A stretch of 64,000 bases of DNA, taken from positions 1,922,001 to 1,986,000 of the forward strand of contig JBAOIA010000011.1 of the NCBI GenBank assembly GCA_037045145.1, read 5' to 3'. How positions within the stretch are numbered: position 1 is the stretch's first letter; each line of letters opens with the position of its first letter. Positions 55,934-64,000 of the stretch are shown here, piece by piece. The notes under the pieces were generated by a model, which was not told the DNA's origin, did no database searches, and worked only from the letters and a program-made list of their open reading frames with translations. Source of the stretch: Bacteroidia bacterium (lineage in GTDB: Bacteria > Bacteroidota > Bacteroidia > AKYH767-A > OLB10). Made by a program: the position numbers and the translations under genes.

Positions 55934-56443
55934 ATGAAATCATTCGTCAAATATGGAATTATAGGATCTCTGCTTGCTTTTGCATGGACATTGGTCGGTT
56001 ATGTTTTAGGTAACGAAACTCAGGAAAAGCTCAAATGGGTTAGTATGCTGGTGATGATTGTAATTGTAGTGTTTTGTTTTTGGACGGTCATCAATCAGGA
56101 GAAAAAAGCTAATGAAGGTTTTATTTCTTTCAGTCGGGCATTTGGTCTGGCTTTTAAAACCGGTTTGGTATTGGCTTTATGTAGTTTTGTGTTAACCTAT
56201 TTGTATTTTAATTTTATAAATCCTGAATATATAAATTTTGCTATTCAAAAAGCACAAGAACAAATGCAGGAGCAAGGTTTGACGGATGAGCAAATTGAGA
56301 TGTCAATGAAAATGCAGGCAAAGTTTATGACACCGGCTGTAATGTCAGTGTTTGCATTTATTAGCTCTATAATAGTTTATGTAATTGTAGCATTAATAAT
56401 GGGTGCAATCATGAAAAAAGAAAACCCCAATGAGATGAATTAA
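55934..56443 (+). CDS. DUF4199-like membrane protein
   Basis: The 169-residue protein has four membrane segments at about 5-25, 36-55, 75-95 and 132-158. A short charged segment rich in Gln and Met (AQEQMQEQGLTDEQIEMSM) lies before the last. The layout and SFSRAFGLAFKTGLVLAL match DUF4199 proteins, common in Bacteroidota and without known function. It overlaps the convergent end of rocD by 4 bases. Confidence 0.75.
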   Translation: MKSFVKYGIIGSLLAFAWTLVGYVLGNETQEKLKWVSMLVMIVIVVFCFWTVINQEKKANEGFISFSRAFGLAFKTGLVLALCSFVLTYLYFNFINPEYINFAIQKAQEQMQEQGLTDEQIEMSMKMQAKFMTPAVMSVFAFISSIIVYVIVALIMGAIMKKENPNEMN

Positions 56444-57666
56444 AATTCACTTATTGTTTTCTTGATTATTGCAATACATTCAAAAAGCTGTTCTTCTGTC
56501 ATCACCAATGGTGGTGTAAATCTGATAATATCACCATGAGTGGGCTTGGCTAAAATGCCATTTGCTGCCAGTTTCAAACAAACATCCCATGCATTTTTCC
56601 CTTTATTTGGTTTTATTACAATAGCATTCATCAATCCTTTACCTCTCACCGTGGTAAGCATTTCATGTTTAAATTTATTTAACTCATCACGAAGAATTTT
56701 TCCAAGGTTAGTAGCATTCTCTGCGAGCTTTTCATCAAGAATTACCTGCAAAGAAGTTTGTGCAACAACACAGGCTAATGGATTTCCACCATAGGTAGAG
56801 CCATGTTCACCGGGCTGTATGGTAAGCATAATATCATCATTTGCTAAAACGGCACTCACAGGAAGCATACCACCGCTCAAAGCTTTTCCAAGAATCAAAA
56901 TATCTGGCTTTACGTTTTCATATTCGCAGGCAAGCATCTTCCCTGTACGAGCCAACCCTGTTTGGATTTCATCAGCAATAAACAAAACATTATTCTGCTT
57001 ACACAATTCTGCTGCTTTCGACAAGTAGCCATCATCAGGAACTACAACTCCTGCCTCACCTTGTATGGGCTCAACAATAAAGCCTGCTACGTTAGGGTCG
57101 GAGAGGGCATCTTCCAATGCTGCCAGATTGTTATATGGAATAATGACATACCCGGGTGTAAAAGGACCATAGTTTGTTGATGCTGTTGGGTCTGTAGAGG
57201 CAGAAATTATTGAAATAGTGCGTCCATGAAAATTTCCTTCACAAAAAATAATTTTTGCCTGATTGCGAGCAATATCTTTGTTCTTATAGGCCCACTTTCT
57301 GCAGAGCTTAATAGCTGTTTCAACAGCTTCTGCACCCGAATTCATCGGCAACAGTTTATCATAGCCAAATAATTTGGTCACATACTTTTCATACTCTCCA
57401 AGTTTGTCATTATAAAACGCTCTGGAGGTAAGTGCTAACTTTCCTGCCTGCTCAACTAACGAAGCAACAATACGTGGATGACAATGTCCTTGGTTTACGG
57501 CACTGTATGACGATAAAAAATCAAAATACTGTTTGCCTTCAGTATCCCAAACAAAAACACCTTCGCCACGACTTAACACCACCGGTAGCGGATGATAGTT
57601 ATGTGCGCCATAACGCTCTTCCAGTTCAATAAAATAACTTGCTCCGATAGTTGTTTCCTTATTCAT
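56440..57666 (-). CDS. rocD: Ornithine aminotransferase
   Basis: The 408-residue class III PLP enzyme converts ornithine and 2-oxoglutarate to glutamate semialdehyde and glutamate. RocD blocks are YGAHNYHPLPVVLSRGEGVF, NQGHCHPRI, MNSGAEAVETAIKLCRKW and FIVEPIQGEAGV. ADEIQTGLARTG and ILGKALSGGMLPVSAV, the latter with the PLP lysine, follow. EHGSTYGGNPLACV is also present. It is a single gene with a TAAATTTG box upstream. Confidence 0.95.
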   Translation of the reverse strand: MNKETTIGASYFIELEERYGAHNYHPLPVVLSRGEGVFVWDTEGKQYFDFLSSYSAVNQGHCHPRIVASLVEQAGKLALTSRAFYNDKLGEYEKYVTKLFGYDKLLPMNSGAEAVETAIKLCRKWAYKNKDIARNQAKIIFCEGNFHGRTISIISASTDPTASTNYGPFTPGYVIIPYNNLAALEDALSDPNVAGFIVEPIQGEAGVVVPDDGYLSKAAELCKQNNVLFIADEIQTGLARTGKMLACEYENVKPDILILGKALSGGMLPVSAVLANDDIMLTIQPGEHGSTYGGNPLACVVAQTSLQVILDEKLAENATNLGKILRDELNKFKHEMLTTVRGKGLMNAIVIKPNKGKNAWDVCLKLAANGILAKPTHGDIIRFTPPLVMTEEQLFECIAIIKKTISEF

Positions 57667-57691
57667 CTTCTTTATAAAAAATTGTCTTTTG

Positions 57692-57699
57692 CAAATTTA
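57692..57699 (-). promoter_or_regulatory. -7 box (TAAATTTG) for rocD
   Basis: This is an exact TAnnTTTG match on the minus strand, 25 bases before the rocD ATG. The rest of the 165-base divergent gap shows nothing else I can name. Confidence 0.5.
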
Positions 57700-57831
57700 A
57701 TCAATTGCCACAACTTTAAAATAAATGCATCAAAATAATGGTACTCATTATATCTTCAAAACATCATATCAATTCAGGCAAACATATCAAATCAAATAAA
57801 AACAACTATTTTTAACGCTTCAACATTTTAC

Positions 57832-58815
57832 ATGAAAAGAAAAGCTTTTTCAATTGCCTTACTTTTTTGCATCATCAGTTTGTTGGTTTACGGCTGGGGA
57901 TTTTTCGCGCACAAGCGTATTAATAAAATTGCTGTCTTTACTTTACCCTCACAATTAATGCGTTTCTACAAAATTAACATTGATTTTATTGAAGAACATG
58001 CTGTTGACCCCGACAAAAGACGCTATGCTGTAAAAGAAGAGGCCGCACGTCACTACATTGACCTCGACCGTTATGGCGAATCTCCTCTCGACAGTCTTCC
58101 TAAAAACTGGAAAGCTGCAGTCGAAAAATACACCAAGGACACACTCATGGCACATGGCATAGTGCCCTGGCATATTAATATAATGCTTGGCAGACTCACC
58201 GAAGCGTTTCGGAACAAGGACTACAATAAAATTCTACGCTACTCTGCCGACCTTGGACACTACATTGCAGATGCACATGTGCCGCTACATTGCACACAAA
58301 ACTACAATGGGCAACTAACCAACCAGGTGGGCATACATGGCTTTTGGGAGTCGCGTGTACCCGAACTTTTTGCCGATAATTATGATTACTTCGTAGGTAA
58401 AGCGCAGGTCATCGAAAAACCTATGGACTATATATGGGAAATTATCAGACAAAGTTTTGCTGCAAAAGATTCTGTACTGCTCTTCGAAAAGGAACTCAAC
58501 GCCAAATTCGATACAGATCGTAAATATGCATTCGAACAGCGTGGTACCAACATGACGCGTGTCTATTCTGTTGATTACTCCAAACAATATGAGGAAATGC
58601 TTAATGGTATGGTTGAGCGCAGAATGCGACAAGCAATCATTGCCGTAGGCAGCTTCTGGCTCACAGCATGGACCAATGCAGGGCAGCCTAATCTTGATGG
58701 CATCGAAAAAATTGTCGTCAGCGATGAGATGAAAAAAGAAATAGAAGCCGAAGACCAAATGTGGCGCACAGGTAAGGTACTTTCACCGGGCGGTCATACC
58801 GATGATGATCATTGA
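57832..58815 (+). CDS. S1/P1 nuclease / zinc-dependent phospholipase C-like secreted protein
   Basis: The 327-residue protein has an N-terminal signal segment (KAFSIALLFCIISLLVYG) followed by W22-G-F-F-A-H27. In S1/P1 nucleases and phospholipase C the mature N-terminal Trp and a nearby His bind zinc, so cleavage just before W22 would give an active start. Further metal-binding blocks are ARHYIDLDRYG, LGHYIADAHVPLHC and GIHGFWESR. The C-terminus ends in a His/Asp-rich GGHTDDDH. The product is probably periplasmic or exported. Nuclease and phospholipase cannot be told apart. C-ending codons seem commoner here than in neighbours. Confidence 0.8.
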   Translation: MKRKAFSIALLFCIISLLVYGWGFFAHKRINKIAVFTLPSQLMRFYKINIDFIEEHAVDPDKRRYAVKEEAARHYIDLDRYGESPLDSLPKNWKAAVEKYTKDTLMAHGIVPWHINIMLGRLTEAFRNKDYNKILRYSADLGHYIADAHVPLHCTQNYNGQLTNQVGIHGFWESRVPELFADNYDYFVGKAQVIEKPMDYIWEIIRQSFAAKDSVLLFEKELNAKFDTDRKYAFEQRGTNMTRVYSVDYSKQYEEMLNGMVERRMRQAIIAVGSFWLTAWTNAGQPNLDGIEKIVVSDEMKKEIEAEDQMWRTGKVLSPGGHTDDDH

Positions 58816-58829
58816 GTTTTTGAAGTGCC

Positions 58830-58919
58830 CATTGATTAAACAGATTCAATTTTTGCTCACTTGACTTGTCTGTTTTTTTCCGGCTCTATCTAATATCAAA
58901 AAATACAGTTTAATCAATG
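58830..58919. repeat. 12-bp perfect inverted repeat in an intergenic region
   Basis: CATTGATTAAAC at 58830-58841 is mirrored by GTTTAATCAATG at 58908-58919, with a 66-base T-rich spacer. The gap 58816-59087 holds no coding frame I trust and lies between convergent genes. It may be an extended terminator stem or a small mobile remnant. No terminal duplication is seen. Confidence 0.5.
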
Positions 58920-59087
58920 CAATTATTTTTTTAAATATTTAGATAAGGTGCTGTAAATATTGTGCAGCATGACAGTGTTTAAAATTTTGTTTTTTCCTGC
59001 CAAAAGTTCGTCATTGCAATATATAAAATATATTTTAAGTTTCCACAATTTCTAGCAAGACCGTATGGTTTTTCAACTTAGAAATTT

Positions 59088-59951
59088 TCAAACTCTTTTC
59101 TGATAATTGGTTAAGTAAATGCCGGTTAGAATTACAAATAGTGCTAAGAGATAAAACATGTTAAATGTCTCATTGTCGTAAAGCCCCCAAAGTACAGCAA
59201 CAAATGGAATCAGATAAGTGACAGAAGAAGCATAAAGTGCAGAAGAAATTCTGATTAAATGATTGAATAAAACTGTTGAAATTACAGTACTCATTATTGC
59301 AAGCAAAGCAATATAAAAAAAACTGTTCCATGCCAAGGGCTCTGTGTGAAAACGCGAAACAAAATCAGTCGAAAAAAGATAGATGCCACTCGGTATTCCT
59401 GCAAAAAGCAATGCTGCACCCGTAAGTGTAATAGCATTTATTGATGCTAATTTATTTCTGAGAATATTAACACTAAAAGCATAACAAACTGTAGCGATAA
59501 GAACATAAACACCTTTCCATGGTTCTGTACTTTGTGTATCTTCAGTGTTGAGCCAAATCAGTGAGGCTGCTCCTGCAAATCCAATAATCACTCCCCAAAA
59601 GTGTCTTTTATTAAATTGCGTTGCAAAAAATATACTTCCCACCACAAGTGTAAACATTGAAGTTAAAGAGTTTAACATTCCTGCCATAGAACCACTGATG
59701 CCAGTTTCTGCATGGGTAAACAAATAGGCCGGAATTCCATTCCCTAATAGCCCTGTAGCCATTACAAATAGCCAAAGCTGTTTGGGTATATCCTTTAAGT
59801 GTGATGCAATAAATGGCAGCATCACCATACATGAAATAAACATTCTTATTGCTGCAACCTGATTGGCAGAAAAACTAACCAACCCACGTTTCATTAAAAT
59901 AAAAGAACTTCCCCACATAGATGCAAGTACCAGTAAGTAAACCCAACGCAT
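59088..59951 (-). CDS. EamA/DMT family transporter
   Basis: The protein has 287 residues and 10 membrane helices in two EamA halves: MRWVYLLVLASMWGSSFILM at the start, and APVNYY-like pairs replaced by YLIPFVAVLWGLYDNE near the end. I chose the ATG at 59951, which begins just before the first helix, 4 bases after the helicase stop. A longer frame to 60107 adds 52 basic residues that overlap the helicase gene. It exports small metabolites; the substrate is unknown. It is likely co-transcribed with the helicase and terC. Confidence 0.85.
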   Translation of the reverse strand: MRWVYLLVLASMWGSSFILMKRGLVSFSANQVAAIRMFISCMVMLPFIASHLKDIPKQLWLFVMATGLLGNGIPAYLFTHAETGISGSMAGMLNSLTSMFTLVVGSIFFATQFNKRHFWGVIIGFAGAASLIWLNTEDTQSTEPWKGVYVLIATVCYAFSVNILRNKLASINAITLTGAALLFAGIPSGIYLFSTDFVSRFHTEPLAWNSFFYIALLAIMSTVISTVLFNHLIRISSALYASSVTYLIPFVAVLWGLYDNETFNMFYLLALFVILTGIYLTNYQKRV

Positions 59952-59955
59952 TACT

Positions 59956-61245
59956 TTACTTCCTGCCTGCATGTCTGCCTTTCTTGCCTGATTTGCTTTT
60001 TCGCTCGTGAAAGGCACCTTTAAATTCCGGATTATCTTTTCGTTTCTGACGGTCAATTTCCATCTCACGAAGTTTAATTTCTTCTTTTCCGGGCTGTACC
60101 TGTTCAACAGATTCCGGCATGTTCAGTCGTTTAATTGAAATACCGGCAAGTTTTTGAATTTTCTTTATGTGCCACTCATCTTGAGGCTCAACAAACGTTA
60201 CCGAAAAACCTGATGCAAATGCGCGTCCGGTACGTCCAATACGGTGAATGTAATCTTCGTAAACTAAGGGCACATCAAAATTGATTACATGAGAAACGCC
60301 AGGCACATCAATACCCCTTGCGGCCACGTCAGTAGCTATAAGTATTCTAATTTGTTCTTCTCTGAACCTGTTTATTGCATTAACTCTTGTCTGTTGCGTT
60401 TTGTCACCATGCAAAACATTAATTCCATCTGTTTCATAGTTTGCCTGCAGGACTTCGGCAACTCTGTTAGCGTTCTTTTTCGATTTGCAAAAAATTATTA
60501 ATTTATTAAAAATTTCTTTGTCTGAAAGCAAATGATTCAGCAGATTCAATTTTGTCTGAAAACTGATTACGGTATATAAATACTGTTCAACTTTTGCTGC
60601 GGTTTTAACTTGTGGAACAACATCAATAAAAACCGGAAACTCCATAAAGTCATCTGATATTTTTTTTACCCTGTCAGAAAATGTTGCAGAAAACAGCATG
60701 TTTTGCCTTTTACGTGGCAGCACTTCAAGTAAACTGTAAATCTGACCTGTAAAACCAAAATCCAGAAGTCTTTCAGCTTCGTCCATTACAAAGTGTTTTA
60801 CCTTTTTCAAAATCAGATGACCCGAAAGATAAAGTTCCATAGCTTGTGCAGGCGTGGCAACAACAATATCGCAACCTGCTTCGAGTTTTTTCTTTTGATC
60901 AGAAAAACCTTTGCCGCCATAAATAGTCACAATTCTAAGGTCAATATATTTGCCCATTAGACTTGCAACCGACCCAATTTGAATGACCAACTCACGTGTG
61001 GGAGCAAGGATGAGAGCTCGCGGTTCATTGCCTTGTGCATAATTTAGAATGCGAAGTAAAGGAAGAATAAATGCAGCTGTTTTGCCTGTACCGGTTTGAG
61101 CTATGCCAATTATATTCTGACCAGAAAGCGCAGAAGGAATTACCTTTTGCTGAATTTCTGTAGGCGTTTCATAACCTAATTCTCCAATTGCATTTAATAA
61201 CTGGCGGTTTAGTTTCAATGATTCAAAACCGATTGAAGCACTCAT
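59956..61245 (-). CDS. DEAD-box-family RNA helicase with DEAE motif
   Basis: The 429-residue RhlE-like SF2 helicase has a Q motif near residue 29 and motif I AQTGTGKT at 49-56. Motif Ia is PTREL, motif II MDEAERLLDFG with D155-E-A-E158, motif III SAT at 186-188, and motif VI HRIGRTGRA. Motif II reads DEAE where the family has DEAD, and motif Ib reads TPAQ where TPGR is usual. The C-terminus is basic (KSGKKGRHAGRK) for RNA binding. Possible roles are RNA decay or ribosome assembly. It overlaps terC by 4 bases. Confidence 0.9.
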   Translation of the reverse strand: MSASIGFESLKLNRQLLNAIGELGYETPTEIQQKVIPSALSGQNIIGIAQTGTGKTAAFILPLLRILNYAQGNEPRALILAPTRELVIQIGSVASLMGKYIDLRIVTIYGGKGFSDQKKKLEAGCDIVVATPAQAMELYLSGHLILKKVKHFVMDEAERLLDFGFTGQIYSLLEVLPRKRQNMLFSATFSDRVKKISDDFMEFPVFIDVVPQVKTAAKVEQYLYTVISFQTKLNLLNHLLSDKEIFNKLIIFCKSKKNANRVAEVLQANYETDGINVLHGDKTQQTRVNAINRFREEQIRILIATDVAARGIDVPGVSHVINFDVPLVYEDYIHRIGRTGRAFASGFSVTFVEPQDEWHIKKIQKLAGISIKRLNMPESVEQVQPGKEEIKLREMEIDRQKRKDNPEFKGAFHERKSKSGKKGRHAGRK

Positions 61246-61994
61246 TTTGGCTGGTCAACCTTTTTGCGATGGCTCAGGCTACGCATTCTGATGTTGAGCA
61301 TCTCTACCAACAACGAAAAGCCTAATGCCACATAAACATAACTCTTGTCAAAGTGAATATGTAAGGCTTCAACTACTAATATAACACCTATGACAACTAA
61401 AAATGCCAAAGCAAGCATCTTTAATGTTGGATATTTATTGATAAAGTCACTCACATAAGGAGCAAAGGCAATCATCACCAGCATAGCACCTATTACAGCA
61501 CCAACCATTATTACAATCTGATTAGAAAGACCAACAGCAGTAATTATAGAATCGAATGAAAACACAACATCTATAACCATTATTTGAAAAATAGCCTGCA
61601 TCATCGTCATCTTACGACCCGGGTTGCCGGTCTGATGCGTTTCGGCATCTTTAAATTTATGGTAAATTTCTTTTATGGTTTTAATAATTAAAAACACACC
61701 TCCTGCAAATAAAATAATATCGCGCCCGCTAACACCAAAACTTCCAATGAAAAACAGAGGGTTAATCATTCTTGCAATCCAGGAAATGGTGAACAATAGT
61801 CCGATTCTGAAAACTAAAGCCAACAATAAACCGATAATTCTTGCACGGCTTTGTTCTTTACGATCGGGAATGTAACCGCAGATTATTGCAATAAAAATAA
61901 TGTTATCAATACCTAACACTATCTCCATAAAAAGTAGCGTTAGCAAACTGACAAGTCCATCAGCTGACATTAGAGGTTGAAAAAATTCTTGCAT
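61242..61994 (-). CDS. TerC family membrane protein
   Basis: The 250-residue protein has about seven membrane helices. It has the TerC hallmarks MEIVLGIDNIIFIAI and DVVFSFDSIITAVGL, whose acidic residues lie within helices. Members are linked to metal (manganese) export and loading of secreted proteins, and to tellurite resistance in some species. It is the first gene of a terC-helicase-DMT run, preceded by TACTTTTG at 62012-62019. Confidence 0.92.
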   Translation of the reverse strand: MQEFFQPLMSADGLVSLLTLLFMEIVLGIDNIIFIAIICGYIPDRKEQSRARIIGLLLALVFRIGLLFTISWIARMINPLFFIGSFGVSGRDIILFAGGVFLIIKTIKEIYHKFKDAETHQTGNPGRKMTMMQAIFQIMVIDVVFSFDSIITAVGLSNQIVIMVGAVIGAMLVMIAFAPYVSDFINKYPTLKMLALAFLVVIGVILVVEALHIHFDKSYVYVALGFSLLVEMLNIRMRSLSHRKKVDQPK

Positions 61995-62011
61995 ATATAT
62001 TTAGAAGGTTG

Positions 62012-62019
62012 CAAAAGTA
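62012..62019 (-). promoter_or_regulatory. -7 box (TACTTTTG) for terC
   Basis: This is an exact TAnnTTTG match on the minus strand, 17 bases before the terC ATG. The rest of the gap to 62231 shows no convincing box for asnB; near-matches lie at about 62163-62170 and 62209-62216. Confidence 0.5.
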
Positions 62020-62231
62020 TAAATTGACTATCACAGTTATTCGATAAAACATCTGTTTCAGCAAAATTTAATAAAAAAGATATTCTTGATATCTAAAATA
62101 GGTACGTTAACCAAGTTGTGATTTAATATAACCAGTCATTTTCAAAGACTATTCTAATTTTTGTACGTTTTAAAAATTCGTTTTTATCTGAAATAACATT
62201 ACTTTGCAAAGTTTTAATACAATAAACCTTC

Positions 62232-64000
62232 ATGTGCGGTATTGCCGGGATTGCATCATTTACTAAAAGTGCTAAAGATTTTCAGCAGCATTTGATTTCT
62301 GCATCATCATGTCTTCGACTGCGAGGCCCGGACAATGAAGGCTTTTTTATTGATAATGATGTTGCATTAGCACATAGACGACTGTCTGTTATTGACACAT
62401 CTACAGCAGCAAGTCAGCCTTTTACTGATGCATCAGGGCGTTATACCATAATTTATAATGGAGAGTTCTTTAATTTTCGTCAGTACAGACAGCAATTGGA
62501 GTCGGAAGGAATAAGGTTTGTCTCCGATAGTGATACAGAAGTGCTTTTGCAGTTGTATATCCGCCATGGCATTAAATTCCTACAGTCTGTTAATGGCTTT
62601 TTTGCTTTTTGTATTTACGACAGTCTTGAAAAGACTATTCTTTTAGCCCGAGACCGAATGGGTGTTAAGCCACTAATTTATTATTGTGATAAAGATAAAT
62701 TTATTTTCGCTTCAGAACTCAAAGCGTTAATGCAGTTTCCGATAGAACGAAATATTGATCACCAATCGCTATACCATTATTTCCAATTCAACTATGTTCC
62801 TGACCCCTGGACGATTTATAGCCATGTAAATAAGGTTAGTCCGGGGCATTTTATTCTTATTGACCTGAAGAAAAGTACTGTCGTTGAAGAAACTTGTTAT
62901 TATTCAATACCTGAGACTGAGATGTTGGATATGCCAGACTATCAAGCAGCACAATCGCAACTTAAAAAGTTAATGGCAGATGCTGTAGAATTACGATTGG
63001 TAAGCGATGTACCATTAGGATGCTTTTTAAGTGGTGGAATAGATTCATCTGTAATAACTGCATTAGCTGCACAGAAAGTTAATAAGCTCAATACATTTTC
63101 TATAGGATTTAAGGATGAACCTTTTTTTGATGAAACTGCATTTGCATTAAAGGTTGCAGAAATGCATAACACCTCACACCATGTTTTTAAGCTCACCAAC
63201 AGTGAACTTTTTGAAAATCTTGAGGAAATATTAAGGTATATAGACGAGCCTTTTGCAGATTCTTCTGCTATTGCAGTTTTCATTCTTAGTAAATATACCC
63301 GCAAGCATGTAACAGTAGCACTGTCTGGCGATGGTGCAGATGAAATGTTTGGAGGCTATCAAAAACACAGAGCAGAATGGCTTATCAGAAACAAACCCGG
63401 ATTGACACCAATTGTGAAAATAGCAGCTGCATTATTACCCTCCAAATTCAGTTCAAGAGAGAGTCTTATAAAAAACAAAATCAGGCAGATACATCGTTTT
63501 GCTGAAGGTGTTACTCTAAGTAATAAAGAGCGTTATTTACGTTGGTGTTCCTTTACGAGTGCCAGCTATTTAAATGAACTCATCATAAAACCATTTGACA
63601 ATGAAATAAAAAACAGGAATCATCATTTGTCGGCATCTGTTAAACAACAAATATCATTGAATGATGTGCTGTTAAGCGATATGAAACTTGTTTTAACAGG
63701 AGATATGTTACGGAAAGTTGACAGTATGAGTATGGCCAATAGTCTTGAGGTGCGTTCACCATTTTTGGATTATAGGGTAGTTGATTTTGCATTTTCACTA
63801 ACTGACAGATATAAAATAGACAGAAAATCACAAAAGAAGCTGGTTAAAGATGCATTCAGATCACTCTTGCCGGAAGAAATTTATCATCGCAGTAAAAGAG
63901 GTTTTGAAGTGCCGTTAATTAAATGGTTTCAGACAGAACTTAGTAGTAAAATTGAATTTCTCTTAGGCGAAGAAATGATACAAAGTCAAGGATTATTTAA
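62232..64000 (+). CDS. asnB: Asparagine synthetase (glutamine-hydrolysing), second copy, 3' end outside window
   Basis: The frame runs from the ATG at 62232 to the window end, 589 codons without a stop. It begins MCGIAGIASF with Cys2 as glutaminase nucleophile. RLRGPDNEGFF, IIYNGEFFNF, ARDRMGVKPLIYY and the synthetase PP-loop LSGGIDSSVITAL follow, then LSGDGADEMFGGY. The sequence is quite different from the copy at 10807-12702, so it is not a recent duplicate. A type used in surface glycan clusters is possible, and another such cluster could lie beyond the edge. Confidence 0.93.
   Translation, partial: MCGIAGIASFTKSAKDFQQHLISASSCLRLRGPDNEGFFIDNDVALAHRRLSVIDTSTAASQPFTDASGRYTIIYNGEFFNFRQYRQQLESEGIRFVSDSDTEVLLQLYIRHGIKFLQSVNGFFAFCIYDSLEKTILLARDRMGVKPLIYYCDKDKFIFASELKALMQFPIERNIDHQSLYHYFQFNYVPDPWTIYSHVNKVSPGHFILIDLKKSTVVEETCYYSIPETEMLDMPDYQAAQSQLKKLMADAVELRLVSDVPLGCFLSGGIDSSVITALAAQKVNKLNTFSIGFKDEPFFDETAFALKVAEMHNTSHHVFKLTNSELFENLEEILRYIDEPFADSSAIAVFILSKYTRKHVTVALSGDGADEMFGGYQKHRAEWLIRNKPGLTPIVKIAAALLPSKFSSRESLIKNKIRQIHRFAEGVTLSNKERYLRWCSFTSASYLNELIIKPFDNEIKNRNHHLSASVKQQISLNDVLLSDMKLVLTGDMLRKVDSMSMANSLEVRSPFLDYRVVDFAFSLTDRYKIDRKSQKKLVKDAFRSLLPEEIYHRSKRGFEVPLIKWFQTELSSKIEFLLGEEMIQSQGLF

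Noticed and set aside
59952..60107. 52-residue N-terminal extension of the DMT transporter
   Set aside because: It overlaps the helicase 3' end, is strongly basic like the helicase tail in another frame, and precedes the true first membrane helix.
62942..63304. 120-residue minus-strand frame
   Set aside because: It lies fully inside the asnB coding frame and has no recognisable motif.

Overview
The window looks like a chromosome segment of an AT-rich member of the Bacteroidota. The evidence is a giant secreted protein with a type IX secretion (gliding-motility type) C-terminal domain, repeated promoter boxes of the Bacteroidota form TAnnTTTG, a tmRNA whose tag reads GETNYALAA, lipoprotein export genes of Wza/Wzc type, and a DUF4199 protein. 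I cannot name the genus. I see no IS element, prophage, CRISPR array or tRNA. No gap between genes exceeds about 280 bases.

Layout. 1-4248: 3' part of a huge adhesin-like T9SS substrate with about 13 tandem ~90-residue repeats, closed by a perfect 19-bp hairpin. 4470-5775: thyA-folA. 5786-29533: a 20-gene minus-strand surface polysaccharide cluster. Read in the direction of transcription it is wza, wzc, ABC flippase, sugar aminotransferase, ATP-grasp/HAD fusion, two CDP-glycerol glycerophosphotransferases, gpsA, tagD, GT2, methyltransferase, two nucleotidyltransferase-fold proteins, GT4, asnB, GT4, Wzy/ligase, 4,6-dehydratase, sugar nucleotidyltransferase and epimerase. Internal promoter boxes suggest at least three transcription units. 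gpsA, tagD and the two TagB/F-like transferases together make and use CDP-glycerol, so the polymer probably carries glycerol phosphate.

29669-33026: an enoyl-CoA hydratase and paaABCD (phenylacetyl-CoA epoxidase) without paaE. 33212-36778: a four-gene respiratory locus, the most unusual part of the window. It holds a NorC-like cytochrome c, an MbnP-like lipoprotein, an MbnH-like di-heme peroxidase and a NorB-like heme-copper superfamily subunit that lacks several expected metal ligands. 36902-41453: a MutS2-like ATPase without an Smr domain, tmRNA, YebC, and a geranylgeranyl-reductase-type flavoprotein with no normal start codon. 41457-48108: a flavin-dependent halogenase-like protein, a CrtI-like oxidoreductase and a 1271-residue MMPL-acyltransferase-methyltransferase fusion, resembling part of a flexirubin (aryl polyene) cluster.

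48242-61994: mostly housekeeping genes. They are hppD, recR, a sodium/solute symporter, a GlcD-type FAD oxidase, a UvrD/PcrA helicase, small membrane and helical proteins, rocD, an S1/P1-nuclease-like protein, a DMT transporter, an RNA helicase with a DEAE box, and TerC. 62232-64000: the 5' part of a second asparagine synthetase, which runs off the window. Aromatic amino acid breakdown (hppD, paa) and pigment-type genes occur together. All functions come from reading motifs; no database search was run.
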